The notes under the pieces were generated by a model. That model made no database searches and was not told the origin of the DNA. It saw only the letters and a program-made list of their open reading frames with translations. DNA of 10,431 nt from Akkermansia sp. (lineage in GTDB: Bacteria > Verrucomicrobiota > Verrucomicrobiia > Verrucomicrobiales > Akkermansiaceae), in the NCBI GenBank assembly GCA_017555465.1, contig JAFZGH010000102.1, positions 1 to 10,431 of the forward strand. The letters are read 5' to 3'. Positions 1 through 6,614 of this stretch are shown here, piece by piece; position 1 is the stretch's first letter, and every line of letters begins with the position of its first letter. A program made the translations under genes and the position numbers.

Positions 1-449
1 TATATCTGCAATCGCTTCAGCCATACCATGCACTGCGGACAAAATGGCAACTGGGCAGCGGGCTTGAAAGCGCCCTGACTCCGGCCATTGATATACCGGA
101 TGCCGCATCGGATTCCACCATTGCTTCTGATTTGAGATTATTCGGACTGCTGAGTAACGGGCAACCCTGTGAAATGCTCATTCCCTTTGCGCAGATTGCC
201 CGGGATGGAGGCATCATCCTGGGACGCGCCCCGGAAGACCCGGCATTTACCATCGATGACCCCAGCATCTCCCGGAATCACCTGCGGTTGCACCTGGACG
301 AATACGGACTGGTAGTCAGCGACCTGGGGTCCACCAATGGCACAGCCGTCAATGGCGCATCATTATCTCCATACGATAATAACCGACCTTTGCAGGATGC
401 TGATATGCTCACAATAGGTAATATCCAGCTGCAAATCGAATTCATCTGA
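1..449 (+). CDS. FHA-domain protein, C-terminal part (5' end outside window)
   Basis: The frame is open from base 3 to the TGA at 447-449 with no convincing internal start, so these 148 codons are the tail of a longer protein. The last ~95 residues form a forkhead-associated domain, a phosphothreonine-peptide binding fold. The Gly-Arg pair is at 222-227, followed by the 'SISRNH' motif (Ser, Arg and His of the phosphopeptide-binding loops), then 'DLGSTNGT' and 'VNG', and finally a short beta-strand ending in Ile. The segment before the FHA domain (about 40 residues) has no motif I recognise, so the effector part of the protein is not visible. FHA proteins usually work with Ser/Thr kinases, secretion systems or envelope assemblies; nothing here tells which. 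The next gene starts 19 bases after the stop on the same strand, so co-transcription is possible. The domain call is firm and the overall function is unknown. Confidence 0.85.
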   Translation, partial: YLQSLQPYHALRTKWQLGSGLESALTPAIDIPDAASDSTIASDLRLFGLLSNGQPCEMLIPFAQIARDGGIILGRAPEDPAFTIDDPSISRNHLRLHLDEYGLVVSDLGSTNGTAVNGASLSPYDNNRPLQDADMLTIGNIQLQIEFI

Positions 450-468
450 TTCTTTTCCCCTTTTTAAT

Positions 469-2988
469 ATGAAAGCCACCCTCCGCATCACCACCGCCTT
501 GCTCTGCGCATATCCGGTTCTGACCAGCGCCGACGATAACACCACGCCCACCCAGAATTACCTCTGGTACAAACAACCGGCCGGCATCAATCCCGCCAGT
601 TTACCCTGGGCAACCGATCCCGCACCTTCCGGCAACCTGCCCGGCAAACCCCGGAACGATACATGGGAAGCCCAGACCCTCCCCGTGGGCAATGGCCGAG
701 TGGGCGGCACGATTTTCGGCGGCGACAAGCTCGACCGCGTTAACCTGAACGAAGTAAGCCTGTGGAGCGGTGGCCCCAACCTGCCCGGCAACGGCAATGG
801 CTACACCTATGGCCCCCAGGCCACCAAGGACCAGTTCGGTTCATACCAGCCCTTCGGCGATTTGTACGTCTCTTTTGACCTGGAGGGAGAAAGCACGAAC
901 TACACGCGCTCGCTCGACCTGCGCGATGGCATTGCCCGTGTTTCCTTCACATCCGATGGTGCAGAACACAAGCGCGAGTGCTATGTGAGCGAACCGGATG
1001 ATGTGCTGGTCTATTCCGCCAGCACAGACGCCCCCGATGGCATGACCGCCCGCATTGCGCTGACCCCCAACCACACTGTTTCCTATTCCAAACAGAAGCA
1101 GGGGCTTGTCATGAGCGGCACTCTTGCGAATGGAGAAAAATTTGAGGGTCGACTGCTCATCAAGCACAAAGGCGGTGAGCTTAAAGTCAAAGGCAAGGCC
1201 GGCCAGGTGGATGTAAACTACCAGAAGAACGGCGCCGCTGCCTCTAACAGCAGTGATGCCATGAAAGCCAACTTCCGGGCCGATAACATGCCCTATGTCG
1301 AAATCAAAGGCGCAGAGTCCTTCGTGGTCTACGTGTCTCTTGCCACTGATTACAAGATGGATTTCGAGAGCAACTGGAAGGGCAAAGACCCCTCCAGTAT
1401 CAACAAAAAGATTCTGGCCGAAGTGGAGAACAAAAAGGAAAGCGCCATCCGCAGCCGCCATATCTCTAACTACAAGAAACTTTTCAACCGTCTGAGCATC
1501 AGCCTCGGCGAGACGGACGAAGACCGCGCTTCCCTGCCGACGGATGAGCGAATCAAGGAGTACAACGGCGATGACCCCGAACTTGAAGCCACCATCTACC
1601 AGTTCGGCCGCTATGTGCTGATAAGCGGTTCCCGTCCGGGGAATCTGCCGGTGAACCTGCAAGGCATCTGGAATGATAAGGTACACGCCGCCTGGGCCTG
1701 CGACTACCACAACAACATCAACCTGCAGATGTGCTACTGGGGTGCAGAGGTGGGCAATCTCTCCGAATGCCACATGCCTTTCATCAATTTCATGCAGGCC
1801 ATGGAGAAGCCTCTCACCAACATGACCGCAAAACACTTCGGAGCATCGGTCAAAGGCTGGACCACCCGCATTTCCCAGAACCCCTGGGGCGGTGGCGGCT
1901 GGGTGAAGTGGAATCCCCCGGTCAATGCATGGTATGCCCTGCACGTGTGGGATCACTACACATTCACGCATGACAAGGCATACCTCAAGAATGTCGGGTA
2001 CCCGATTCTGAAAAACATCTGTGCGTTCTGGGAGTCCTACCTCAAGGAAGTTGGCGAAAGCGGCGAAGGCCTCATGTCTGGAGGCAAAAAGCTCGATGTC
2101 AGCCAATATCCCGAACTTAAACGCATCAAAAAAGGCTCGCTTGTTTCGCCCAATAGCTGGTCTCACGAATGGGGACCGGATGAAGACGGCGTCATGCACG
2201 ACCAGCAGCTCATCTGGGAACTCTTTGACAACACAGCCAAGGCTGCCGCCGAGCTGGGAGTGGACAGCTCCTGGGCCAAGAAGCTTATCAACCTGCGCAA
2301 TCGACTGGTCACCAACCGCGTAGCAGATGGCGGCTACCTGCAGGAATGGATTATTGACCGTCCGAACATGGTTTCCGGCCACCGTCACACCTCGCACCTC
2401 ATCGGTGTATTCCCCGGCACCTCCATTTCCATGGCAAAGACGCCGGACTTAGCCAAGGCCGCCATGAAGAGCCTGGAGCTCCGTGGTTGCGGTGGCGATA
2501 ACCGCCGCAGCTGGACCTGGCCGTGGCGCACCGCGCTCTGGGCACGTTTCGGCAACACGGGCCAGGCATACGAAATGGTGCAGAGCTACATCCGCTACAA
2601 CCTGCTCGACAACCTGTTCGGCAACCACCCCCCCATGCAGATGGACGGCACATTCGGCATGACCGGCGGCATGAGTGAAATGCTGGTGCAGAGCCACGCC
2701 GGGCAGATTGAGCTCCTGCCCACCCTGCCCGATGAATGGGAGAACGGCTACGTGAAAGGCATTCGTGCCCGCGGCGATATCACCATCGACATGGAATGGA
2801 AAAACAGCAAAGTAACCCGTTACGCACTTAAATCCAACACGAACCGCAGCGAAGTCACCGTCGTGGTGAACGGTAAGAAGACCAAGCTCACCCCCATCAG
2901 CCTGACGGATACCAAGGCCGATAAAGACAGTCCTAAGAAAAAAGGCAATAAAAAGAACAAAAAGAAGAAGAAGAAAAAGGTAGCTTGA
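469..2988 (+). CDS. Secreted GH95-family glycoside hydrolase, probable alpha-L-fucosidase
   Basis: This 839-aa protein is close to the usual GH95 length. An N-terminal signal peptide (basic start, hydrophobic core about 5-18, likely cut after Ala21) exports it; Cys13 does not fit a lipobox. GH95 enzymes are inverting exo-fucosidases acting mainly on Fuc-alpha-1,2-Gal ends of mucin, milk and plant glycans. The N-terminal domain carries 'LPVGNGRVGG' and 'NEVSLWSGGP'. The (alpha/alpha)6 catalytic domain has His414, Asn416 and Asn418 ('DYHNNINLQM'), Glu567 ('SHEWGP') and Asp726 ('MQMDGTFG'). These align with the catalytic Asn pair, acid Glu and Asp described for the Bifidobacterium fucosidase AfcA. 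The C-terminal beta domain follows, with 'LLPTLPDEW' and 'VKGIRARG'. Several consensus positions differ (Cys422, Gly425, Met725, Thr727), so substrate preference may differ, for example toward L-galactose. The protein ends in 12 lysines within residues 823-837, unusual for this family. No Shine-Dalgarno is visible; a T/C-rich stretch precedes the ATG. Confidence 0.9.
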   Translation: MKATLRITTALLCAYPVLTSADDNTTPTQNYLWYKQPAGINPASLPWATDPAPSGNLPGKPRNDTWEAQTLPVGNGRVGGTIFGGDKLDRVNLNEVSLWSGGPNLPGNGNGYTYGPQATKDQFGSYQPFGDLYVSFDLEGESTNYTRSLDLRDGIARVSFTSDGAEHKRECYVSEPDDVLVYSASTDAPDGMTARIALTPNHTVSYSKQKQGLVMSGTLANGEKFEGRLLIKHKGGELKVKGKAGQVDVNYQKNGAAASNSSDAMKANFRADNMPYVEIKGAESFVVYVSLATDYKMDFESNWKGKDPSSINKKILAEVENKKESAIRSRHISNYKKLFNRLSISLGETDEDRASLPTDERIKEYNGDDPELEATIYQFGRYVLISGSRPGNLPVNLQGIWNDKVHAAWACDYHNNINLQMCYWGAEVGNLSECHMPFINFMQAMEKPLTNMTAKHFGASVKGWTTRISQNPWGGGGWVKWNPPVNAWYALHVWDHYTFTHDKAYLKNVGYPILKNICAFWESYLKEVGESGEGLMSGGKKLDVSQYPELKRIKKGSLVSPNSWSHEWGPDEDGVMHDQQLIWELFDNTAKAAAELGVDSSWAKKLINLRNRLVTNRVADGGYLQEWIIDRPNMVSGHRHTSHLIGVFPGTSISMAKTPDLAKAAMKSLELRGCGGDNRRSWTWPWRTALWARFGNTGQAYEMVQSYIRYNLLDNLFGNHPPMQMDGTFGMTGGMSEMLVQSHAGQIELLPTLPDEWENGYVKGIRARGDITIDMEWKNSKVTRYALKSNTNRSEVTVVVNGKKTKLTPISLTDTKADKDSPKKKGNKKNKKKKKKKVA

Positions 2989-3007
2989 CTGATATTTCCG
3001 TTTCCAG

Positions 3008-3036
3008 GACCTTCCACCGCAGTGGAAGGTCTTTTT
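3008..3036 (+). terminator. Intrinsic terminator after the GH95 gene
   Basis: A perfect 10-bp stem (3008-3017 paired with 3022-3031) with the 4-base loop CGCA is followed directly by five T. It lies 19 bases after the fucosidase stop and should separate this transcript from the next gene. Confidence 0.93.
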
Positions 3037-3072
3037 ATTACCGGAATCATCGACCGGTGCCCTGCTTTGTGC

Positions 3073-3101
3073 TTGCCAGGAGCGCCCGGAATTGGTAGAA
3101 T
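3073..3101 (+). promoter_or_regulatory. Sigma70-type promoter of the 193-aa protein gene
   Basis: TTGCCA (3073-3078) and TAGAAT (3096-3101) are separated by 17 bases. The predicted start of transcription, about 7 bases after the -10 box, falls on the A of the ATG at 3108, which would make the mRNA leaderless. Confidence 0.65.
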
Positions 3102-3107
3102 TCGTGC

Positions 3108-3689
3108 ATGCTTTTTGAACGGGAAACAGTAACGCCTCAAGGACGCCTCGCGGCCATGGAAGAACTGTTTTCCCGCGTGGCAAGGCGCAATACGACCACC
3201 TACGAACCAGGTCGAGTCCCCGTGGAAGCCCTGGAGGCCTTCGGCAATCTGGAAACCCCGCTGCGCTACATGCTGGAAGCAGCATCAGCCGGCTGCAAAG
3301 ACCGCACACGGCTCGCCCAGCTGCGAAAGGTGGAAAAATGCCTCAATACCCTGCCCGATGCACTGATGACCAGTCTTTCCGCAGGCCCGGAGGAAAACTG
3401 GCTGTGCATGTTCCGCCACCTGATGCAGCTGCACACGCTTTTAACAGATGCAGGCATTGGCACGGATGCAGCAGAATATGCCACCCTGCTGCAGAAGATG
3501 GTGCAGCTGGCAGAAACAGTATCGCAGGCTGCCGCGGTGGAAATCAGCCCGGCATCCATGTTCACCCTGCTGCTCATGCAGGTGGAGATGCAACGCATCA
3601 ATGCACCGAAAAAGCGTCGCAAGCCAGCCCGCAGACGCCGCAAGGCCAAAGCAAAAAAAGCAACAACATCCACAAGAAAAGAGTCCTGA
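3108..3689 (+). CDS. Unrecognised helical protein with a highly basic C-terminal tail
   Basis: I do not recognise this 193-aa protein. Residues 1-160 look almost entirely alpha-helical, with leucine- and methionine-rich amphipathic stretches (for example around 85-115 and 120-160) and no signal peptide or membrane segment, so it is probably cytoplasmic. From residue 167 the chain turns into a Lys/Arg tail: 13 of residues 168-184 are basic, including 'RRRRK' at 175-179, then 'ATTSTRKES'. Such tails resemble those of histone-H1-like or ribosome- and nucleic-acid-binding proteins, so contact with DNA or RNA is a reasonable guess and no more. The gene has its own promoter between two terminators, so it is a single-gene unit. 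The ATG at 3108 is preferred because the -10 box ends six bases before it. The stop codon lies inside the terminator stem shared with the converging gene. Codon use resembles its neighbours. Confidence 0.8.
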   Translation: MLFERETVTPQGRLAAMEELFSRVARRNTTTYEPGRVPVEALEAFGNLETPLRYMLEAASAGCKDRTRLAQLRKVEKCLNTLPDALMTSLSAGPEENWLCMFRHLMQLHTLLTDAGIGTDAAEYATLLQKMVQLAETVSQAAAVEISPASMFTLLLMQVEMQRINAPKKRRKPARRRRKAKAKKATTSTRKES

Positions 3690-3710
3690 TGTATCAGGGC
3701 TCTTCGTTTT
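3679..3710. terminator. Bidirectional terminator shared by two convergent genes
   Basis: Bases 3679-3689 pair with 3694-3704 (11 bp, one G-T wobble at 3684/3699) around a 4-base loop. T-rich tails lie on both sides: TTCGTTTT on the plus strand, and TTTTCTT on the minus strand if the two outer A-T pairs open. The stops of the 193-aa protein gene (3687-3689, plus) and of the DnaJ-Sel1 gene (3694-3696, minus) are both within the stem. Confidence 0.85.
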
Positions 3711-4434
3711 CCGAGGGCGGAGGTTGCGTGAAATCACAGTTTTCCAGGTAATACTCCGCCGCTTTATTCCCCTGAGCCGCCGCTTTTTCCCACCAGGATC
3801 GGGCGGCGGAACGGTTTTTCAGCATCCCGGCACTGCCGGAATACAGAAACAGCCCCAGGCGCAACTGAGCTCGAGCATCTCCCGCCTCGGCAGCTTTCTC
3901 CAACTCTGCACGCATAGTAACAAGACGAGCCCTCACCACATCATCCGGAGGGTCTTTCTTTTCCGGCTTCGGCGCAGGCGTCGGCGAACTGATGCTCACC
4001 GGTCGCATCACCATGGGCAGCAGCGCACTCACCCAGAACAAACATATAAGAGCCGTCACCCACCAAGGCATCTTGCGACGCATGGGCAGCATACCAAAGC
4101 GGCGGCGAACCGGCCGCTGCTGGTTCCGGCGAGCATCCCGGCCCCGCCCGGCGCGGGCAGAAAAGCGCACCTTGCGCTGCATACCAGCCAGTTCCGGCGC
4201 ATCGGCATAACGCAAATCGCGCTCGCGAGCCTCATCGTACAACTGACGCTCCCGTTCATCACCCAGAACCCTGTAAGCTTCGGCCACCAACTTGAAGCGC
4301 TCTTCAGCCTCTGTATTTCCGGCGTTCAAATCCGGATGGTATCTCTTGGCCTGGCGGTAATAAGCCAGTTTCAGCTCTGCAGAAGAAGCAGAAACAGGTA
4401 CATCCAGTAATTCGTAATAATCCGGGCGAGGCAT
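3694..4434 (-). CDS. J-domain protein with a membrane anchor and Sel1-like repeat
   Basis: The 246-aa protein starts 'MPRPDYYELL'. Residues 4-70 form a J domain with the HPD motif at 33-35, the signature that stimulates Hsp70/DnaK ATPase. A basic, Arg-rich linker (about 88-121) follows, then one membrane helix (about 123-143), then a Pro/Lys-rich spacer. Residues 184-229 look like a Sel1-type helical repeat ('AEAGDARAQLRLGLFLYSG' and 'AARSWWEKAAAQG'). There is no Gly/Phe region or zinc-finger domain, so it is not DnaJ itself. With the basic linker inside, the J domain would face the cytoplasm and the Sel1 part the periplasm. This suggests DnaK is recruited to a membrane complex, but the partner is unknown. 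A longer reading to 4566 would overlap the upstream gene and add residues foreign to J proteins, so I chose the ATG at 4434, 13 bases after that gene's stop. It is the last gene of a four-gene operon. Confidence 0.88.
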   Translation of the reverse strand: MPRPDYYELLDVPVSASSAELKLAYYRQAKRYHPDLNAGNTEAEERFKLVAEAYRVLGDERERQLYDEARERDLRYADAPELAGMQRKVRFSARAGRGRDARRNQQRPVRRRFGMLPMRRKMPWWVTALICLFWVSALLPMVMRPVSISSPTPAPKPEKKDPPDDVVRARLVTMRAELEKAAEAGDARAQLRLGLFLYSGSAGMLKNRSAARSWWEKAAAQGNKAAEYYLENCDFTQPPPSENEEP

Positions 4435-4447
4435 AGGGAGAATCAAA

Positions 4448-5260
4448 TCAGGAAATCCATTCGTGAGCAAAGGCCAGCATGCTGCGCTGCGGGCTCCACC
4501 CCAGCGCCCGCAGGCGGCTGCAATCCACATACATGTCAGATACCCCGCGGGCAGAGGGGGCAGCACTCTCCGGCTCGGCCTCTATGTTAAAAGCCGCCTC
4601 CAGCAAACCATAAACAGCACTCTTGGTAAAGCTCTCACCACTCACATTGAACAATCCCTCCTGCAACCAGGGCTGCGTGCCCAGCAGCAACAAGGCCTGC
4701 ACAGCATCATCCCGGTGCAGGTAGTTCAACCGGCGGCTGGCAGCACCAGGCACCCCCGGCAAAGCTTTGAAGAAGCGTCGCAGCAGCTCACAGCGCCCCG
4801 GACCGTACAGCGAAGCCAGACGCACCACAACACCACCGCCCTGCAACACCACCTGCTCCGCCTGCAACAAAATGCCCGCGCGTTCCGAGACCGCGCGCGA
4901 AGGGGAATCCTCCGTCACCGTTTCGCCCCCCCTCCCGGCATACACCGAAGTAGAGGAGCAGAACACCACGCGTGTGCCGCACAACAGCTTCACCAGCTTT
5001 TCCACCGGTTCCAGGTACGCGCGGCGGTAATCCTCCACAGTGCCGCCATGAGTAGCAGCGCAGCAGAACACCATATCCGGCACCAGGCGCTGCAAAGCAT
5101 GCTGCAGCAAAGCTTCATCCCCCGCACTGCCACGCAAATTAGCGACAGCAGCCGGGTCGATGGTGAGCACCCGGGCACCCGCCTCGCGGCAGGTATCTGC
5201 CAGCGCAGACCCCAGGAACCCCGCCCCGATGACCCACACGCTGTGTCCCTGCAGATTCAT
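4448..5260 (-). CDS. NAD(P)-binding SDR/epimerase-like protein, atypical
   Basis: The 270-aa protein has an N-terminal Rossmann fold with the dinucleotide-binding GAGFLG motif at 12-17, the acidic end of strand 2 at Asp35, 'SSTSVY' at 102-107 and 'LYGPGR' at 151-156. This is the layout of extended/atypical short-chain dehydrogenases related to nucleoside-diphosphate-sugar epimerases. The catalytic YxxxK pair expected about 20-25 residues after 'SSTSVY' is missing; the equivalent stretch reads 'SERAGILLQAEQ', as in the E. coli YeeZ-like group. It may therefore bind NAD(P)H without classic SDR chemistry, or use another mechanism, and no substrate can be inferred. Its ATG overlaps the ispD stop by four bases (ATGA), so the two are probably translationally coupled. 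The sequence GGAAG, eight bases before the ATG, is a plausible ribosome-binding site. A direct role in isoprenoid synthesis is not implied by the operon alone. Confidence 0.85.
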   Translation of the reverse strand: MNLQGHSVWVIGAGFLGSALADTCREAGARVLTIDPAAVANLRGSAGDEALLQHALQRLVPDMVFCCAATHGGTVEDYRRAYLEPVEKLVKLLCGTRVVFCSSTSVYAGRGGETVTEDSPSRAVSERAGILLQAEQVVLQGGGVVVRLASLYGPGRCELLRRFFKALPGVPGAASRRLNYLHRDDAVQALLLLGTQPWLQEGLFNVSGESFTKSAVYGLLEAAFNIEAEPESAAPSARGVSDMYVDCSRLRALGWSPQRSMLAFAHEWIS

Positions 5261-5925
5261 GCCCGGTGCTTCCAGATGAGTTCCGCCAGCTCCAGATCCC
5301 CCGGCAGGGTTATTTTCAAGTTCACCCCGCCGGAAACCAGACGCGTGGGCACGCCCATGGCCTCCACTGCGGAGACCTCATCAGTCACCACCAGCGCATG
5401 CGCCTTCACGTAATCATAGGCCTGCAGCAGCAGCTCCAGACGGAAAATCTGAGGCGTTTCCATGCCCCACAAGTTATCGCGACTCACCTTTTCCGGCAGG
5501 GAGAATCCGGCGGCATCCGCTCGTTTCAGCGTATCCACCACCGGGTGTGCACAAACTGCAGCCCCGGTCTCATCAGCCGCGGCGAGGCAGGCGCGTATGC
5601 CCTCCGGCGTTATCAGAGGGCGGGCGCCATCATGCACTGCCACCATGCGTGTGCCGGCAGGCAGCGCGACCAGCCCGGCCGCCACGGAATCCTGCCGCTC
5701 AGCGCCGCCATCCACCCGGCTGACAGGAACCGGAAACGATGCAGCAGCAAGACCGGTTTCCACCCAGCGGCTTTCCGGACACACCACCACAACCGCCGCA
5801 GCTCCGGCCGCCACAAAGGCATCCACACTGCGGCGCAGCACCGGTGCACCATCCAGATGCGCAGCCAGTTTATCAAATCCGGCGCGGCGGGAACTGCCCG
5901 CCGCCACGATGACGGCACAGAACAT
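5257..5925 (-). CDS. ispD: 2-C-methyl-D-erythritol 4-phosphate cytidylyltransferase IspD
   Basis: IspD makes CDP-methylerythritol from CTP and MEP, the third step of the cytosolic MEP route to isoprenoids (quinone side chains, undecaprenyl phosphate). The 222-aa length is typical. The CTP-binding loop 'AAGSSRRAGFDK' (8-19) holds the conserved Arg and Lys19. 'VHDGARP' (97-103) holds the metal- and nucleotide-contacting Asp99 and Arg102. 'DTLK' (131-134), 'METPQIF' (155-161), 'TDEVSAVEAMG' (181-191) and Lys204 in 'NLKIT' complete the family pattern. By comparison with E. coli IspD, Lys19, Arg102, Thr132, Thr157 and Lys204 are the expected functional residues. The gene begins 17 bases after the yqeY stop and overlaps the next gene by four bases, so it is the second gene of the operon. 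No clear Shine-Dalgarno precedes the ATG; the spacer is T-rich. Fusion to IspF, seen in some bacteria, is absent. Confidence 0.93.
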   Translation of the reverse strand: MFCAVIVAAGSSRRAGFDKLAAHLDGAPVLRRSVDAFVAAGAAAVVVVCPESRWVETGLAAASFPVPVSRVDGGAERQDSVAAGLVALPAGTRMVAVHDGARPLITPEGIRACLAAADETGAAVCAHPVVDTLKRADAAGFSLPEKVSRDNLWGMETPQIFRLELLLQAYDYVKAHALVVTDEVSAVEAMGVPTRLVSGGVNLKITLPGDLELAELIWKHRA

Positions 5926-5942
5926 GGCTTCAGAAAAAAATA

Positions 5943-6398
5943 TCAGTTCAGACGGGAACCCACCAGCTGGGAAAGAAGCTTGCCAGGAGCGCGTCCCTCG
6001 GTGCGGGCCTGCATCTCCTTCATCACACGGCCCATATCCTTCTTGCTGGTAGCGCCCAGTTCAGCAATCACCGCTTCCAGCACTGGCAGGATTTCCGCCT
6101 CTGTCATCTCGCTGGGCAGCAGCGCCGCCAGCACGCCAATCTCAGCCTGTTCCTTCTCCACCTGCTCCGTGCGGCCAGCCTGGGCATAAAGAGCAATAGC
6201 ATCCTCGCGCTGCTTAATCTGCTTGCGAACCACATTCTGCTCTTCGGCTGGCGTCAGTTCAGCCGTCACACTGCCCTTGGTCAGGCGGGCATTCTGCAAG
6301 GCAGCCTTCAATCCACGCAGAGCTCCCAGCGCCACCGTATCCTTCGACTTCATGGCGGTCTTCATTCCTTCCGTAATCTGATCATCCATTGCACTCAT
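5943..6398 (-). CDS. yqeY: GatB/YqeY-domain protein
   Basis: The 151-aa protein spans one GatB/YqeY domain, the helical module also found at the C-terminus of the GatB subunit of Asp-tRNA/Glu-tRNA amidotransferase. Family landmarks are 'LGALRGLKAALQNA', 'KQIKQREDAIALYAQAGR', 'EKEQAEIGVLAALLP' and 'SKKDMGRVMKEM'. Stand-alone YqeY proteins are about 148 aa and are thought to bind tRNA, but their exact role is not settled. The ATG at 6398 gives this length. An upstream in-frame ATG at 6455 would add 19 residues not seen in the family and would lie upstream of the predicted promoter; another ATG at 6389 is possible. The five G on the coding strand at 6403-6407 look like a ribosome-binding site but overlap the predicted transcription start. 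This is the first gene of the yqeY-ispD-SDR-dnaJ operon, and the tRNA-Pro gene lies just upstream. Confidence 0.9.
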   Translation of the reverse strand: MSAMDDQITEGMKTAMKSKDTVALGALRGLKAALQNARLTKGSVTAELTPAEEQNVVRKQIKQREDAIALYAQAGRTEQVEKEQAEIGVLAALLPSEMTEAEILPVLEAVIAELGATSKKDMGRVMKEMQARTEGRAPGKLLSQLVGSRLN

Positions 6399-6407
6399 AG
6401 TACCCCC

Positions 6408-6437
6408 ATTAAACCATGACCTCGCGCGCATGCGCAA
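6408..6437 (-). promoter_or_regulatory. Probable promoter of the yqeY-ispD operon
   Basis: On the minus strand TTGCGC (6437-6432) and TTTAAT (6413-6408) are 18 bases apart. The predicted start near 6401 leaves a leader of only about 3 bases before the ATG at 6398. The -35 match is moderate. Confidence 0.45.
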
Positions 6438-6498
6438 GGCTGAAATACTTTCCATGACAATAAAAATCGATTACTCTGCTGGGCTGAGCAAGATTTGA

Positions 6499-6572
6499 TC
6501 GGGGCGACAGGATTCGAACCTGCGACATCCAGCTCCCAAAGCTGGCGCTCTACCAGGCTGAGCTACGCCCCG
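6499..6572 (-). tRNA. tRNA-Pro (anticodon TGG)
   Basis: The 74-base cloverleaf has a 7-bp acceptor stem (6572-6566 with 6506-6500) that starts with the C1-G72 pair typical of bacterial tRNA-Pro and has discriminator A at 6499. The anticodon stem CCAGC/GCTGG encloses the loop TTTGGGA, giving anticodon TGG with G37. The T arm contains GGTTCGAATCC. CCA is not encoded. It lies 42 bases after tRNA-Phe on the same strand and is probably processed from the same transcript. Confidence 0.97.
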
Positions 6573-6614
6573 TTGGGAAGAGCCATTTAACGTGCCACCA
6601 GGGCACAAAAAAAA

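Noticed and set aside
499..510. Lipobox in the GH95 signal peptide at Cys13
   Set aside because: The residue before the Cys is Leu rather than Gly/Ala/Ser, so signal peptidase II processing is not supported; ordinary cleavage after Ala21 fits better.
841..2397. 518-codon open frame on the minus strand opposite the GH95 gene
   Set aside because: It is a shadow of the GC-rich GH95 codons: the plus strand carries an unambiguous enzyme with family motifs throughout, and the antisense product shows no domain or plausible start signal.
3448..4410. Long plus-strand open frame opposite the DnaJ-Sel1 gene and overlapping the 193-aa gene
   Set aside because: The product is low-complexity Arg/His/Gln-rich and crosses the shared terminator; the minus strand has a clear J domain.
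4435..4566. Longer N-terminus for the J-domain protein (start at 4566)
   Set aside because: The extra 44 residues overlap the upstream SDR gene and do not resemble any J-protein leader; the ATG at 4434 starts right at the domain.
5266..6189. Plus-strand open frame opposite ispD and yqeY
   Set aside because: Composition is typical of an antisense shadow, and both minus-strand genes are recognised families.
6460..6498. Possible terminator after tRNA-Pro
   Set aside because: Only a 4-bp stem (TGCT/AGCA) is visible, with a T run about 12 bases further on; too weak to report.
6592..6614. Hairpin plus homopolymer run between the two tRNAs as a terminator
   Set aside because: The stem is only 5 bp, and on the transcribed strand the T run comes before the hairpin, not after; on the plus strand it is followed by A. 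It may be a processing spacer only.
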